A stretch of DNA of 64,000 nucleotides, taken from Anaerolineae bacterium (GTDB lineage Bacteria > Chloroflexota > Anaerolineae > Aggregatilineales > Phototrophicaceae). The stretch lies in assembly GCA_022821805.1 (NCBI GenBank), contig JAJECX010000001.1:186001-250000 (forward strand), given 5' to 3'. Of the stretch, positions 44,752-54,286 are shown piece after piece; position 1 is the stretch's first letter, and the number at the start of each line of letters is the position of its first letter. Under the pieces are notes generated by a model. That model was not told where the DNA came from, ran no database searches, and saw nothing but the letters and a program-made list of their open reading frames with translations. Position numbers and translations under genes: made by a program.

Positions 44752-46158
44752 TCAACCGCCGCGTCCAGCGGATCGGCGCATTCTCCATCGTTCAGGCAGC
44801 TCCGCCAACGCGATGCCAGCGAATATCAGCCAAACAATCTCTATGGGAAAAAGGTAACGAGGCAGCGCCAGCAGGAAGAAGTGCGCAGCAATTGTATACA
44901 ACGCGAAGCCCGCAAGCGGCGCCGCTGTAATCCAGCGCTTGCGTGTCCACAGCATGCCCAAGAGGCTGAATCCGATCCCGATGTAATGGAAGACCCAGGT
45001 CGCCAGCTTGATCGCGAAGCCTTCTATCCGCAGCACTTGCAGGAGATCGTCCAGCGAACGGTCGTTGACTAGCCAATTTTGGCTGGCTTGCATCACGCTG
45101 ACTGCGCCGAAGGGAGTGGTGCCGTATGGCTGCAGAATAGCATAGGCCAGTTCGTTAATTCGGAGCGCGAGATAACCAGCCGGATTCTCGCTGACGATCG
45201 CCTCTATCTTGTTAATATAGTTTTCGGTTGAATGCGGCGACACGCAGTCAACGTCACAATCAGCGGACGCGCTGCCATCGAGACCTTCCAGCAGCAATTT
45301 GTCGTTGTGAGCAGGCGAGCCATCGCTGCTCTCCGCGCCGCGCCACAGCGCCGCCATCAACTGATCGCTTACGATTACAATACGATTCCAGTTCAAGAGA
45401 TTGTGAATGGTCCAGGTCGATACCATGGCCGCGTAGGCCACGAGCAGCAGCAGGCTGTGTCTTCGCCAGTTTCGAAGAACTTGGTGGCGGCCCAGCCACA
45501 AGATATGCAGCGCAAGGACGAGCGGGAAGAGCGCGGATACACCACGAGTCAAGGTTGCCAAACCAAACATTGCCGCCGAGAGAGCCAGCGCTCCAACCGG
45601 CTGTAGCCAGGGTGACCGCGGCCCGTTGGCTTGTCCGGCTGCGAACTCCAGGTAGAGCCACAGACCTGCCGCGAGGAAGAATATATACAGTGTCTCCGTA
45701 GCGATATTCGCCGGCTCGGTGATCAGCGCCGGATGCAAAGCCATCAGCGCGGCGGCAAGAATACCAGCGGAGGCTCTGCGGGCGATTATCGCTGCCATGC
45801 GATATGCGAGATATGCGGTCACAATTGAAGCCAAACTTTGCACCAGACGTATAGCGATGATCGCCTCATGATCGGGCAGAAACACCTGAAAACCACCGAC
45901 AAAAATGATATAGAGCGGCGCAGGCTTTAGATTGGAGTTGTAGAAGGGAAAATCGCGGATCCAGCCGTGCTCTTTTCCGCTGAAGAATCCCGCGCCATTG
46001 GCCAGATATCCGGCGCTGTCACCGCCGTTGGCGCCGGTGAATTGAACCAAAGTCGGCTCTTGCATCGCGTACCCGACGCGCAGCGCCATTCCGATTAGCA
46101 GAATCAGTGCCAGCAGCCATGTATGCCGCGCTTCAGCGCTCAATTGCGACATCCGCAC
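44752..46158 (-). CDS. GT-C glycosyltransferase, PMT/ArnT-like, multi-spanning
   Basis: A 468-residue membrane protein with about eleven hydrophobic segments. After the first segment (about 13-32) the loop contains GGDSAGYLANG, with the Asp expected to be the catalytic residue of polyprenyl-phosphate-sugar-dependent GT-C enzymes. A second conserved region RLVQSLASIVTAYLAYRMA follows. It probably transfers a sugar from a polyprenyl phosphate carrier, such as the product of the GT2 at 16639-17373, to a protein or lipid outside the membrane. Confidence 0.82.
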   Translation of the reverse strand: MRMSQLSAEARHTWLLALILLIGMALRVGYAMQEPTLVQFTGANGGDSAGYLANGAGFFSGKEHGWIRDFPFYNSNLKPAPLYIIFVGGFQVFLPDHEAIIAIRLVQSLASIVTAYLAYRMAAIIARRASAGILAAALMALHPALITEPANIATETLYIFFLAAGLWLYLEFAAGQANGPRSPWLQPVGALALSAAMFGLATLTRGVSALFPLVLALHILWLGRHQVLRNWRRHSLLLLVAYAAMVSTWTIHNLLNWNRIVIVSDQLMAALWRGAESSDGSPAHNDKLLLEGLDGSASADCDVDCVSPHSTENYINKIEAIVSENPAGYLALRINELAYAILQPYGTTPFGAVSVMQASQNWLVNDRSLDDLLQVLRIEGFAIKLATWVFHYIGIGFSLLGMLWTRKRWITAAPLAGFALYTIAAHFFLLALPRYLFPIEIVWLIFAGIALAELPERWRMRRSAGRGG

Positions 46159-46323
46159 TCCAAAATGACACCACTTACGCGACGAGAGATTCGCATCTAT
46201 TTGCCGCCCGTCTCAGTGCAAATTGCTATCGGCGGGACCAGCCAGTAGTCCATGGCCTCTATATTACATGCAGGAGTACGCTTATCCATCATCATTTGTT
46301 CTGCCGCCGCTTCTCACTGCGAC

Positions 46324-46329
46324 TATAAT
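46324..46329 (+). promoter_or_regulatory. -10 box before the PyrK-like gene
   Basis: Perfect TATAAT 21 bases before ATG 46351, with GAAGGAG between. No consensus -35 at the standard position. Confidence 0.45.
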
Positions 46330-46350
46330 TGATCGTGAAGGAGCGAATGC

Positions 46351-47109
46351 ATGAAAGAGACGCAAGCCTATATTGAGCGGATCAAGCGAGTCAATCGCGT
46401 GTGCCAGCGCCTCGAACTGGCCGTCGACAAATCGCTCTCGGCGATGTTGGCCGGGCAGGCAATGCTGGTACGCCGAATCGACAAGGACTATGACTCTGAG
46501 AATTGGGAACCATACCTGCGCGAACTTTGGTTTCCCGTTGAAATTCTCGCCAGCAATATCGTAGTTGTTGAGCACCCGGCCCGAACACATTTCCTGCCGG
46601 GCCAATTGCTAAGCATAATCGGCCCCGTTGGGCAACCCTTTCGATTTCGCCAGAAATTGCGCAATATTCTGCTTATTGCCTATCATACAACGCCGGCGGC
46701 GCTGTTGCTGATGTTGCCGCCTCTTTTGGCCAAGCAGGTTAGCATAACGCTTGTCCTGATGGGTTCCGCCAGAGAGTACGAAACGAATCACCTGCCCGAA
46801 GAAATAGAGGTCATGCAAGCGGAAGACAATTTAACCTGGCCCGACATGGTCATGACCCTGGGTTGGGCTGATCAGGTCTTTGCGCTGGTGGGTCCCGGAG
46901 ATGAATTGTCCTACTTAAACGAGGTTTTGCAGTTGATGCGGGAAAGGCGAAGCGACATTCCGGCGAATTACGTCTTTGGCGTCTTGCAGCGCGCGCTGCC
47001 CTGCGGTGTTGGCGCCTGCCACGCCTGTATGCTCAAACTGCGAGGCTCGCTGAAGCTACCGTGCATTGACGGTCCCGCATTTGATCTAACTGAACTGCAA
47101 TTGAACTAA
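46351..47109 (+). CDS. PyrK-like iron-sulfur/flavin electron-transfer protein
   Basis: A 252-residue protein whose C-terminus matches the [2Fe-2S] domain of dihydroorotate dehydrogenase subunit PyrK: Cys218, Cys223, Cys226 and Cys238 in CGVGACHAC..CIDGPAFD. The middle resembles a ferredoxin-reductase NAD-binding lobe. The N-terminal FAD-binding barrel is weak, without the usual R-x-Y-S motif. It is followed by a PyrD-like gene 16 bases downstream, the normal pyrK-pyrD pairing, but both partners are divergent. It may pass electrons between NADH and the flavin of its partner. Confidence 0.75.
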   Translation: MKETQAYIERIKRVNRVCQRLELAVDKSLSAMLAGQAMLVRRIDKDYDSENWEPYLRELWFPVEILASNIVVVEHPARTHFLPGQLLSIIGPVGQPFRFRQKLRNILLIAYHTTPAALLLMLPPLLAKQVSITLVLMGSAREYETNHLPEEIEVMQAEDNLTWPDMVMTLGWADQVFALVGPGDELSYLNEVLQLMRERRSDIPANYVFGVLQRALPCGVGACHACMLKLRGSLKLPCIDGPAFDLTELQLN

Positions 47110-47125
47110 GGCTTCGGGGCAGCTT

Positions 47126-48031
47126 ATGGCGATTGAGATTGCGCGGCCGGGGAAGCAAAGCCTCATCGTATCGACGCCGGTGATGCCGGCCGCTGGAACG
47201 GTCGGATTCGGCGACTGCTACAAGGCTTTGCTCGACTATGGAAAGCTTGGCGCCGTTGTGACCAACCCGGTGACTGTTGAGCCTTGGCGGCCGGCGTCTG
47301 GCACACGGATCGTCCCATTGGGCGCTGGCGTCTTGGTGCATACCGGCTTGCCCAATCCCGGGCTCTCGAAAGTAATCGGCCAGAATCGCCGCACATGGGC
47401 TGGCATGCCGATTCCGGTTATTCTGCACCTGGTTGGCACGTCGGCGGAGAAAATGCGTCAGGCGGTTGAATTGGTCGATGAGGTCGAAGAAATCGTCGCG
47501 GTCGAACTTGGTTTGGGTGATGATATCGAGGAAGCCGAAGCCATCGATCTGGTAGCCGAAGCCTCACGCATGGAAAAGCCCTTGCTCGTGCGCTTGCCCT
47601 TTTATGAGTGTCATCAGTTGGCATTGCCGGTCGCCGAGGCGGGCGCAGACGCGCTCGTGATGACGGCGGCGCCACGCGGCACAGCCAGAGACCGGCATAC
47701 GGGTCGCTTGGTCAGCGGGCGGATTTACGGACCACTGATCAAGCCGATGATCCTGCGGCTGGTTGGCAGGCTGCGCCGCGAAGTTTCCGCGAACCTGCCG
47801 ATCATCGCCTCCGGAGGCATTCACTCGCCGCAGGATGCGCGGGATTATATGGACGCGGGCGCAATTGCCGTGCAGGTGGATACGGCGACCTGGGCGCAAC
47901 CGAAAATGCTCGAGCGCATTGCGCGCGATCTGGGCGGCTGGATCGCTACCCGACAAAAAGATGCCTTTCCTGACGAGTGGAATCCGGACATGGGTCACAC
48001 TGAGGCGATTCGGCGCCGCGCTCCACAATAG
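47126..48031 (+). CDS. divergent PyrD-like (dihydroorotate dehydrogenase fold) protein
   Basis: A 301-residue TIM-barrel flavoprotein of the dihydroorotate dehydrogenase family. It keeps PVMPAAGTVGFG, LPNPGL, GRIYGPLIKP and the FMN-phosphate site IASGGIHSPQDA and GAIAVQV. However, the flavin-contacting Lys of TKT is Asn47 in TNPVT, and the catalytic-loop motif N-x-SCPN is replaced by ELGLGDD, so the Cys or Ser base is missing. Orotate synthesis is therefore unlikely, and a different oxidoreductase role with the PyrK-like protein is inferred. AGG-type site is weak; the start ATG 47126 is family-consistent. Confidence 0.75.
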   Translation: MAIEIARPGKQSLIVSTPVMPAAGTVGFGDCYKALLDYGKLGAVVTNPVTVEPWRPASGTRIVPLGAGVLVHTGLPNPGLSKVIGQNRRTWAGMPIPVILHLVGTSAEKMRQAVELVDEVEEIVAVELGLGDDIEEAEAIDLVAEASRMEKPLLVRLPFYECHQLALPVAEAGADALVMTAAPRGTARDRHTGRLVSGRIYGPLIKPMILRLVGRLRREVSANLPIIASGGIHSPQDARDYMDAGAIAVQVDTATWAQPKMLERIARDLGGWIATRQKDAFPDEWNPDMGHTEAIRRRAPQ

Positions 48032-48076
48032 GGCGCGCAAATCAATGAACGGTCGATAGAAAAAGCGTAAGCGAAA

Positions 48077-48397
48077 ATGCCCGAATACGACTTCCGCTGT
48101 GAGGCTTGCGCCCATCGCTTTAGTCGCAGGTTCAGGACCTACGCGATGTATGATTCCGCCAAGTTGCGCTGCCCACGATGTGAATCAATTGATTTGAGTC
48201 GCCTTATCTCGCAGGTGGCGATACCCAAATCCAAGCGCGACTACCGCGGCATGTCTTCCCGGGAGATGCTTTCGGTCTTGGAGTCCGGCGAGAGTAGCCA
48301 AGTTGACGAGATGTTTCAGCAGGTAACGAGCGGCGCACTTCCTGACCAGGAAGCAGCCGCGAGCGAGGCATCTACTGACGATTCGAATGCAACTTGA
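48077..48397 (+). CDS. FmdB-family zinc-ribbon protein
   Basis: A 106-residue protein. The N-terminal zinc ribbon is typical of FmdB regulators (MPEYDFRCEAC..RCPRC), with Cys8, Cys11, Cys32 and Cys35, then a low-complexity acidic tail. Function is not defined in the family; the ribbon may bind nucleic acid or protein. It follows the PyrD-like gene by 45 bases in the same direction and is convergent with the NfuN-like gene (two bases between stops). Confidence 0.82.
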   Translation: MPEYDFRCEACAHRFSRRFRTYAMYDSAKLRCPRCESIDLSRLISQVAIPKSKRDYRGMSSREMLSVLESGESSQVDEMFQQVTSGALPDQEAAASEASTDDSNAT

Positions 48398-48399
48398 GG

Positions 48400-48681
48400 C
48401 TACAAGAACCAGTCGCGCAGGGCGTCGCGCGTCTCGTCAATTATGGCTTCCCAAGGATGGTCGCTTGCGCGCGTGATCGTGAGCCGGCCCTGCTCAATCA
48501 TCAAAGCCTGAATGCCGTCGACCGCGTTGAATAGCAGTTGAGCGATCGGCGAGCCCAGATCACCCTCTTGCGGATTCGCGTAGCGCTCTGCCTCATCGTC
48601 AGTGAGCGTCTGATTGATGTACAGCTCGGCGACATTGGGGTCGGCGCTGTACTCAACCTCCACCGTGACGTATTCGGACAT
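48400..48681 (-). CDS. stand-alone NifU/Nfu N-terminal-domain protein
   Basis: A 93-residue protein resembling the N-terminal domain of Nfu scaffold proteins: ADPNVAELYIN, SPIAQLLFNAVDGIQALMIEQGRLTIT and DHPWEAIIDETRDAL follow the family order. It lacks the CxxC-bearing C-terminal domain that binds the iron-sulfur cluster, so it cannot itself be a scaffold; it may bind client proteins. ATG 48681 has GAGGA seven bases upstream. It follows agmatine deiminase by 27 bases and probably shares its transcript. Confidence 0.7.
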   Translation of the reverse strand: MSEYVTVEVEYSADPNVAELYINQTLTDDEAERYANPQEGDLGSPIAQLLFNAVDGIQALMIEQGRLTITRASDHPWEAIIDETRDALRDWFL

Positions 48682-48708
48682 GCTTGATCCTCGATTGGAC
48701 CGCAAGGG

Positions 48709-49803
48709 TCATCCAGCTGGTTGCTGTTGCGTGATGCAATGGATATTGCCGCCGCCCAAGAGAATCTCGCGTGCATATATCTCGACGACTTTGTGATTCG
48801 GGAACAGCTCAGCCACCTGTCGCCGCGCCGCCTCGTCATGTCGATCATTGAATTGCGGCAGGATGATTCCCCCATTTGCGATATAGAAATTGATGTAGGA
48901 GCCGGCAAGCCGTTCGCCCGCTGGGCGCAAGAAAGCGGAATCGACAACATCCAGCCCGTCGGCTTCTCCCCGCGTCATCGTCATTGGATCCGGCTGATGA
49001 ATCTTGTGGACTTCGAGCGGGCGACCACGCGCGTCTTTCGCCGACATCAGGGCGTCGTAGGCTTCGGCGGAGCGTTCATACTGCGGATCCGCTTTGTCGT
49101 CCGTCCAGGTCAAGGCGACGACGCCGGGACGGACGAAACAGCACAGATTATCGACATGTCCGTCGGTCTCGTCTTCATAGACGCCGCGCGGCAGCCAAAT
49201 GATCTTGCCGATATTCAGGTAGTCAGTTAGATGCTCTTCGATTTCCGCGCGAGAAAGCTGTGGATTGCGGTTGGGATGCAGCAGGCATTGCTCTGTTGTG
49301 AGCAGCGTGCCTTGTCCATCCGCATGGATCGAGCCGCCCTCCATCACCAGCGGCGCCCGGTAGCGCTCCAGTGACTCGATTTCCAGCATCTTTGTGGCGA
49401 CCAGTTCATCTTTGTCCCAGGGGAAATACATCATCTTTTGCAAGCCGCCCCAAGCGTTGAAGACCCAGTCTATGCCGCGTACATTGCCGCTGTCGTTCAC
49501 GACGAATGTCGCGCCGCAGTCGCGCATCCAGGCGTCGTTGTTGGATAGCTCCACGACGCGTACGTTTGAAGGCAGCATCGCGCGGGCGTTTTCAAATTGC
49601 TCGCTATTGACGCCCATAGTCACCGGTTCAAAACGAGCAATCGCGCGGGCCACTTCCACGAAGGCGCGCTGCGCCAGCTTGCCACCATTGCGCCAGGTAT
49701 CGGGTCTTTGCGGCCAAAGCATCCAACAGCCGGAATGCCTCTCCCACTCGGCGGGCATCCGGTATCCGTCCGCTTTGGGTGTGGACTCTATCAGGATGGG
49801 CAT
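48709..49803 (-). CDS. aguA: agmatine deiminase
   Basis: A 364-residue member of the guanidino-group-modifying superfamily that converts agmatine to N-carbamoylputrescine and ammonia in polyamine synthesis. Evidence: the N-terminal [58 protein letters not shown]-like [11 protein letters not shown] with the catalytic His, and the nucleophile Cys356 in [14 protein letters not shown] 49803 follows GGGAG at good spacing; five codons of the longer frame were dropped. No N-carbamoylputrescine amidase lies adjacent. Confidence 0.94.
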   Translation of the reverse strand: MPILIESTPKADGYRMPAEWERHSGCWMLWPQRPDTWRNGGKLAQRAFVEVARAIARFEPVTMGVNSEQFENARAMLPSNVRVVELSNNDAWMRDCGATFVVNDSGNVRGIDWVFNAWGGLQKMMYFPWDKDELVATKMLEIESLERYRAPLVMEGGSIHADGQGTLLTTEQCLLHPNRNPQLSRAEIEEHLTDYLNIGKIIWLPRGVYEDETDGHVDNLCCFVRPGVVALTWTDDKADPQYERSAEAYDALMSAKDARGRPLEVHKIHQPDPMTMTRGEADGLDVVDSAFLRPAGERLAGSYINFYIANGGIILPQFNDRHDEAARRQVAELFPNHKVVEIYAREILLGGGNIHCITQQQPAG

Positions 49804-49955
49804 ATTCTTGGCTCCCATGCGGCATGACGCTGCCTGATATTATGCCGCTTTCAATGTGGCGACGGCAGGTCGAGTTTGGCGGCGCTAGGGAAAACTGCGA
49901 CTGTTCATAGTACAATACGGGCGCTGGCGGATGTGAAGATTCACCTTGGGGCGCG

Positions 49956-51323
49956 ATGAGTATGCGTGCGATCTCGCCAATTGACGGGCGCTATGCCGAG
50001 GTAGTTTCGCCACTGCGAGACTATCTTTCGGAATGGGCGCTGATGAAGTATCGCGTTCTTGTCGAAGCGCGCTGGCTCTTGGCGATGTCGCGACACGCCG
50101 GAATCACGCATGTGCGCCGATTCAGCGACGCCGAAACGGATATTCTGCATTCCCTCGCGCGCGCGTTTGACGAGGCGGCAGCGCGGCGCGTCAAAGCGCT
50201 GGAAGGCGAGACCAACCATGATGTAAAGGCGGCGGAGTATTACCTGCGCGAGCGCTTGGCAGAAACCAGTTTGCGCGATGTAAAAGAGTCGGTGCATTTC
50301 GCCTGCACATCCGACGATATCAACAATCTGGCTTATGCGATGATGTTTCGCGATGCCGTCCGCGAGGTCTGGTCGCCAGTGGCTCGCTCGCTGATTGGCG
50401 GCCTCGCTGGATTGGCGCGATCAAGCGCCGATGCGCCGATGCTGGCGCGGACACATGGGCAGCCGGCCACGCCGACGACAATGGGCAAGGAGATGGCGGT
50501 ATTCGCCCATCGCTTACGACGGCAGATAAATGCGATTGAATCACAAGAATATCTCGGCAAGTTCAATGGCGCGGTCGGCGCCTTTAATGCGCATCATATC
50601 GCCTATCCGGAATTGAACTGGCAGCAGATTGCGCAAAGATTTGTCGAGGGACTTGGCTTGGCATACAATCCCATGACGACGCAGATTGAGCCGCACGATT
50701 ATCTGGCGGAATTGGCGCACGGATTCATGCGCTTCAATTCAGTGCTGCTCGATTGTTGCCGCGACATCTGGAGCTATATATCGTCTGGCTATTTCCGCCA
50801 AAAAATGGTGGAGAATGAAGTCGGTTCGTCGACTATGCCGCATAAGGTGAATCCAATCGACTTTGAAAACGCGGAAGCCAATTTGGGCATCAGCAAAGCC
50901 GGCTTCGCGCACCTGGCGGACAAGCTGCCAGTGTCTCGTTTGCAGCGCGATCTGAGCGATTCGTCGGCGATTAGAAACTTTGGCGTCGCCATCGCGCATA
51001 GCTATCTCGCATTGAAATCGGCCGAGCGCGGAATCTCAAAGCTGGCGGTTGACCGGGAAGCGATGTCGAGGGATCTGGAAGGAGCATGGACGCTGTTGGC
51101 GGAAGCGGTGCAGACGGTCATGCGCAAGCATCGCTTGCCCGACGCTTACGAACAATTGAAGACGCTGACCCGCGGCCAAGCGGTCAGCCGAGCAGACCTG
51201 CATGATTTCATCGGCTCGCTTGACATCCCACAGGACGAAAAGCAGATGCTATTGCAACTGAAGCCCGACGCCTACATCGGGCGCGCCCTGGAATTGGCGC
51301 TCCAGGTCATGGACGGTCAATAG
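49956..51323 (+). CDS. purB: adenylosuccinate lyase
   Basis: A 455-residue fumarase/aspartase-superfamily enzyme acting twice in purine synthesis. The N-terminal ISPIDGRYAEVVSPLRDYLSEWALMKYRV is diagnostic of the PurB long form. ETNHDVKAAEYYLRE and TSDDINNLAYA line the active site, ARTHGQPATPTT carries a catalytic His, and the flexible signature loop is GSSTMPHKVNPIDFENAEAN with the catalytic Ser. A TACAAT box lies 40 bases upstream. The downstream iolD is 63 bases away in the same direction. Confidence 0.95.
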   Translation: MSMRAISPIDGRYAEVVSPLRDYLSEWALMKYRVLVEARWLLAMSRHAGITHVRRFSDAETDILHSLARAFDEAAARRVKALEGETNHDVKAAEYYLRERLAETSLRDVKESVHFACTSDDINNLAYAMMFRDAVREVWSPVARSLIGGLAGLARSSADAPMLARTHGQPATPTTMGKEMAVFAHRLRRQINAIESQEYLGKFNGAVGAFNAHHIAYPELNWQQIAQRFVEGLGLAYNPMTTQIEPHDYLAELAHGFMRFNSVLLDCCRDIWSYISSGYFRQKMVENEVGSSTMPHKVNPIDFENAEANLGISKAGFAHLADKLPVSRLQRDLSDSSAIRNFGVAIAHSYLALKSAERGISKLAVDREAMSRDLEGAWTLLAEAVQTVMRKHRLPDAYEQLKTLTRGQAVSRADLHDFIGSLDIPQDEKQMLLQLKPDAYIGRALELALQVMDGQ

Positions 51324-51386
51324 GCTGCGTTGAGGTACGATTTCACCGGCTTGATGACGGGTCCGGACACGAAAGGACATTCAGCC

Positions 51387-53291
51387 ATGTTTCAACCATT
51401 TGGCCGGCAGAAGACCTTGCGGCTGACGATGGGGCAGGCGCTAATCAGATTCCTGCAAATGCAATATACCGAGTATGACGGCGAGATTCAGCGCTTTATT
51501 CCCGCCATTTGGGGCATCTTCGGTCATGGCAATGTCAGCGGTTTGAGTCAAGCGCTGTGGGAATACGGCGATGACTTGCCTTATTATCAGCCGACCAACG
51601 AACAGTCGATGGTGCATGCGGCTTCCGGCTTCGCGCGGACACGCCTGCGTACGCAAACATTCGCCTGCACCACATCGATCGGTCCCGGCGCGACCAATAT
51701 GGTCACCGGCGCGGCGACCGCGCATATTAACCGCTTGCCGGTGCTGTTGCTGCCTTCGGATTACTACGCGACGCGTTTTCAGGGACAGGTCTTGCAAGAT
51801 ATCGAACATCCGATTTCGCTGGATATGAGCGTGACCGACTGCTTCCGTGTCGTCAGCCAATTCTTCGACCGCATCACCCGTCCCGAGCAAATCCTTTATG
51901 CCGCGCCCGAAGCGATGCGTGTGATGACCGATCCGGTTGATGCCGGTCCGGCGACGATCGCCTTGCCGCAGGATATTCAGAGCGTAGCCTTCGACTGCCC
52001 GACCAATTTCTTCCGCAAGAAAATCTGGCGAATTGAACGGCGCCAACCGGACGCGCGGCGGATTGAAGAGGCGGTCGCGCTGCTGAACGAGGCCGAGAAG
52101 CCTTACATTCTGGCGGGCGGAGGCGTCCACTATGCCAAAGCCTGGGTCGAGCTGCGCGAATTCTCCGACCGGTTCGGCATTCCGGTCGGCGAAACGCATT
52201 CGGGCCGCGGCGTGCTCAAGGAAGAATCGCCGCTCTTGATCGGTGGCAGCGGTCATACTGGCACGCCTCTTTCGGGCAAATACGCCGCCGATGCCGATCT
52301 CGTCTTTCTCATTGGCACACGCTTGGCCGATTTCGCCACCGGCTCTTATTCGGCTTGGCAGCGCGCCGATGTCAAATTCGTCAGCATCAATGTCAGTGGC
52401 GCTCATGCGCACAAGCTGGGCGCGCTGCCGATAGTCGCCGATGCGCGTGAGAGCTTGCGCGCGCTCATCGCTGCCGGTGGGCAGGCGGGCATCAAACCGA
52501 ACGCGGGATATGTCGAATCAGTCGCTGTCGATCGGCAGAATTGGTTGCAGCAGAAGCGCGATTCGGTCTACGCGCAGTACCCGAACGAGCGCATGAGCCA
52601 GGCGCAGGTGATTGGCGCGCTCAACGACTTTATGGCGGCGGGCGATACGCTCGTCTGCGCGGCGGGGACGGCGCCGGGCGATTTGCACCAACTGTTTGAG
52701 GCGACGGCTGGGCGCATCTTGCATCTTGAATTCGGCAACTCCTGCATGGGCTATGACATTCCGGGCGCGATCGGCGTACGGCTGGCGCGCCCCGACGATG
52801 ATGGCGAGGTTTATGTCTTTCTAGGTGATGGGAACTATCTCTTGCATCCTATGGAGCTGAAGACCGCGGTGCAAGAAGGCGTCAAACTGACGGTGATCCT
52901 GCTGCAGAATGACGGATTCCAGTCGATTCACGGGCATCAGCAAGTCCTTGTTGGTCACAGCCTGGGCAATGAATTCCGCGTCCGAAACCCGGAGACGGGA
53001 AAACTGGACGACGGCGAATTCGTCGAGATCGATTACGCCAAGAACGCCGAGAGCATCGGCTTGCGCGCCTGGAATGTTGTGGATGAAGACCAACTCAAGA
53101 CTGCTTTGGAAGAAGCGCGTGAAGAGCGACGCTCCTGCATGATCGTAGCGCAGATAGAGCGATACAGCCGCCTGCCGCGCTCTGGCATTTGGTGGGATGT
53201 CTTCGGCGCCGAAGTCACGGACGATGACGACACCAAAGCGCTGGTGGACGAGCGCGAAGAAGGGCGCCAAGGACAGCGCTTTTATTGGTAA
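51387..53291 (+). CDS. iolD: 3D-(3,5/4)-trihydroxycyclohexane-1,2-dione hydrolase (inositol catabolism)
   Basis: A 634-residue thiamine-diphosphate enzyme of the IolD type. The N-terminal region IWGIFGHGNVSGLSQALWEYGDDLPYYQPTNEQSMVHAA contains the catalytic Glu of the PYR domain. IGPGATNMVTGAATAHINRLPVLLLPSD follows, and the PP domain shows GDGNYLLHPMELKTAVQEGVKLTVILLQNDGFQ, the GDG-x-N metal and ThDP motif. The enzyme opens the ring in myo-inositol breakdown, giving 5-deoxyglucuronate. AAAGGA ten bases before ATG 51387 sets the start. No other iol gene besides the adjacent kinase is seen. Confidence 0.92.
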   Translation: MFQPFGRQKTLRLTMGQALIRFLQMQYTEYDGEIQRFIPAIWGIFGHGNVSGLSQALWEYGDDLPYYQPTNEQSMVHAASGFARTRLRTQTFACTTSIGPGATNMVTGAATAHINRLPVLLLPSDYYATRFQGQVLQDIEHPISLDMSVTDCFRVVSQFFDRITRPEQILYAAPEAMRVMTDPVDAGPATIALPQDIQSVAFDCPTNFFRKKIWRIERRQPDARRIEEAVALLNEAEKPYILAGGGVHYAKAWVELREFSDRFGIPVGETHSGRGVLKEESPLLIGGSGHTGTPLSGKYAADADLVFLIGTRLADFATGSYSAWQRADVKFVSINVSGAHAHKLGALPIVADARESLRALIAAGGQAGIKPNAGYVESVAVDRQNWLQQKRDSVYAQYPNERMSQAQVIGALNDFMAAGDTLVCAAGTAPGDLHQLFEATAGRILHLEFGNSCMGYDIPGAIGVRLARPDDDGEVYVFLGDGNYLLHPMELKTAVQEGVKLTVILLQNDGFQSIHGHQQVLVGHSLGNEFRVRNPETGKLDDGEFVEIDYAKNAESIGLRAWNVVDEDQLKTALEEAREERRSCMIVAQIERYSRLPRSGIWWDVFGAEVTDDDDTKALVDEREEGRQGQRFYW

Positions 53292-53317
53292 GGGCGCAAA
53301 AGGAAAGGCGAAACCAG

Positions 53318-54274
53318 ATGCAAAATGGTTCTTCGAGCAAAAGCTATGACATCATCGTCTTCGGAGACACCTGCGTCGATCTGATCCTGCGCGATGAGGA
53401 TGTGAAGCCGCATTTTGGGCAGGTCGAGAAAACAGTAGCCGGTTACGACCTGGTGATGGGCGGCTCCTGCTGCATATTTGCGACGCAGGCGGCGAAGCTT
53501 GGCCTGCGCGTCGCCATTTTGGGACGCGTCGGCGCCGATTATTTTGGCAAGCTGATCGTCGATACCTTGGATGCCGCCGGCGTTGATACGCGCTATATCG
53601 AAGTGGACGGCGACTTGCGCACAGGCATCACCGTTCATCTCGTTCAAGGCGATGACCGCGCCATGTTGACGCATATGGGTGCGCTGAATACGCTAACCGT
53701 GGATGATGTCAGCGACGAAATGCTGGCATCGGCGAGGCACCTGCATTATGGCAGCCTCTACCTGCACACCGGGCTTTTGCCGCATTGGATCGACATTCTG
53801 GAACGGGCGAAGCGCCTGGGGCTGACCGTTTCGCTGGACACGAACTGGGATCCGGACGAGCGCTGGGATCACGACCTTGAACGCGCCTATCCATTTATCG
53901 ATGTGCTGCTGCCCAATGAGCAGGAGGCGATGTACCTCAGCGGGCGGACAACTTATGGCGAAGCCATCGCTGATTTGCGAAAACGGGCGCCCTTGCTTGT
54001 GGTGAAGCGGGATATTGCGGGCGCCGTTGCCTGGCAGGGAGATGAAGAGTTTGCCCAATCCGTCTTTGAAGCCAGCGAAGGCGGTGACGGAATCGGCGCC
54101 GGTGACAGTTTTGACGCTGGATTTCTGGCAGGCTGGCTGAATGAATTGCCCTTGGCGAGCTGCCTGGCGATTGCTTGCGAATGCGGTCGCGGCGTCGCCG
54201 GGGGCGTGGGCGGCCTTGTCGGGCAACCCTTTCAATCAGACATGGAGGCGCTGCAGCCCGCGCTTCCACAGTGA
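53318..54274 (+). CDS. PfkB-family carbohydrate kinase
   Basis: A 318-residue ribokinase-type kinase. Motif 1 is VMGGSCCIFATQAAKLGLRVAILGRVGADYFG, and motif 2 with the catalytic Asp and anion hole is DGIGAGDSFDAGFLAGWL. Its position 26 bases after iolD suggests the IolC step (5-dehydro-2-deoxygluconate kinase), but the sequence is closer to generic ribokinase-like sugar kinases than to IolC, so this is only inferred. ATG 53318 was chosen; a TTG at 53285 would overlap iolD. Confidence 0.87.
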   Translation: MQNGSSSKSYDIIVFGDTCVDLILRDEDVKPHFGQVEKTVAGYDLVMGGSCCIFATQAAKLGLRVAILGRVGADYFGKLIVDTLDAAGVDTRYIEVDGDLRTGITVHLVQGDDRAMLTHMGALNTLTVDDVSDEMLASARHLHYGSLYLHTGLLPHWIDILERAKRLGLTVSLDTNWDPDERWDHDLERAYPFIDVLLPNEQEAMYLSGRTTYGEAIADLRKRAPLLVVKRDIAGAVAWQGDEEFAQSVFEASEGGDGIGAGDSFDAGFLAGWLNELPLASCLAIACECGRGVAGGVGGLVGQPFQSDMEALQPALPQ

Positions 54275-54286
54275 GAATCCGCCGGT

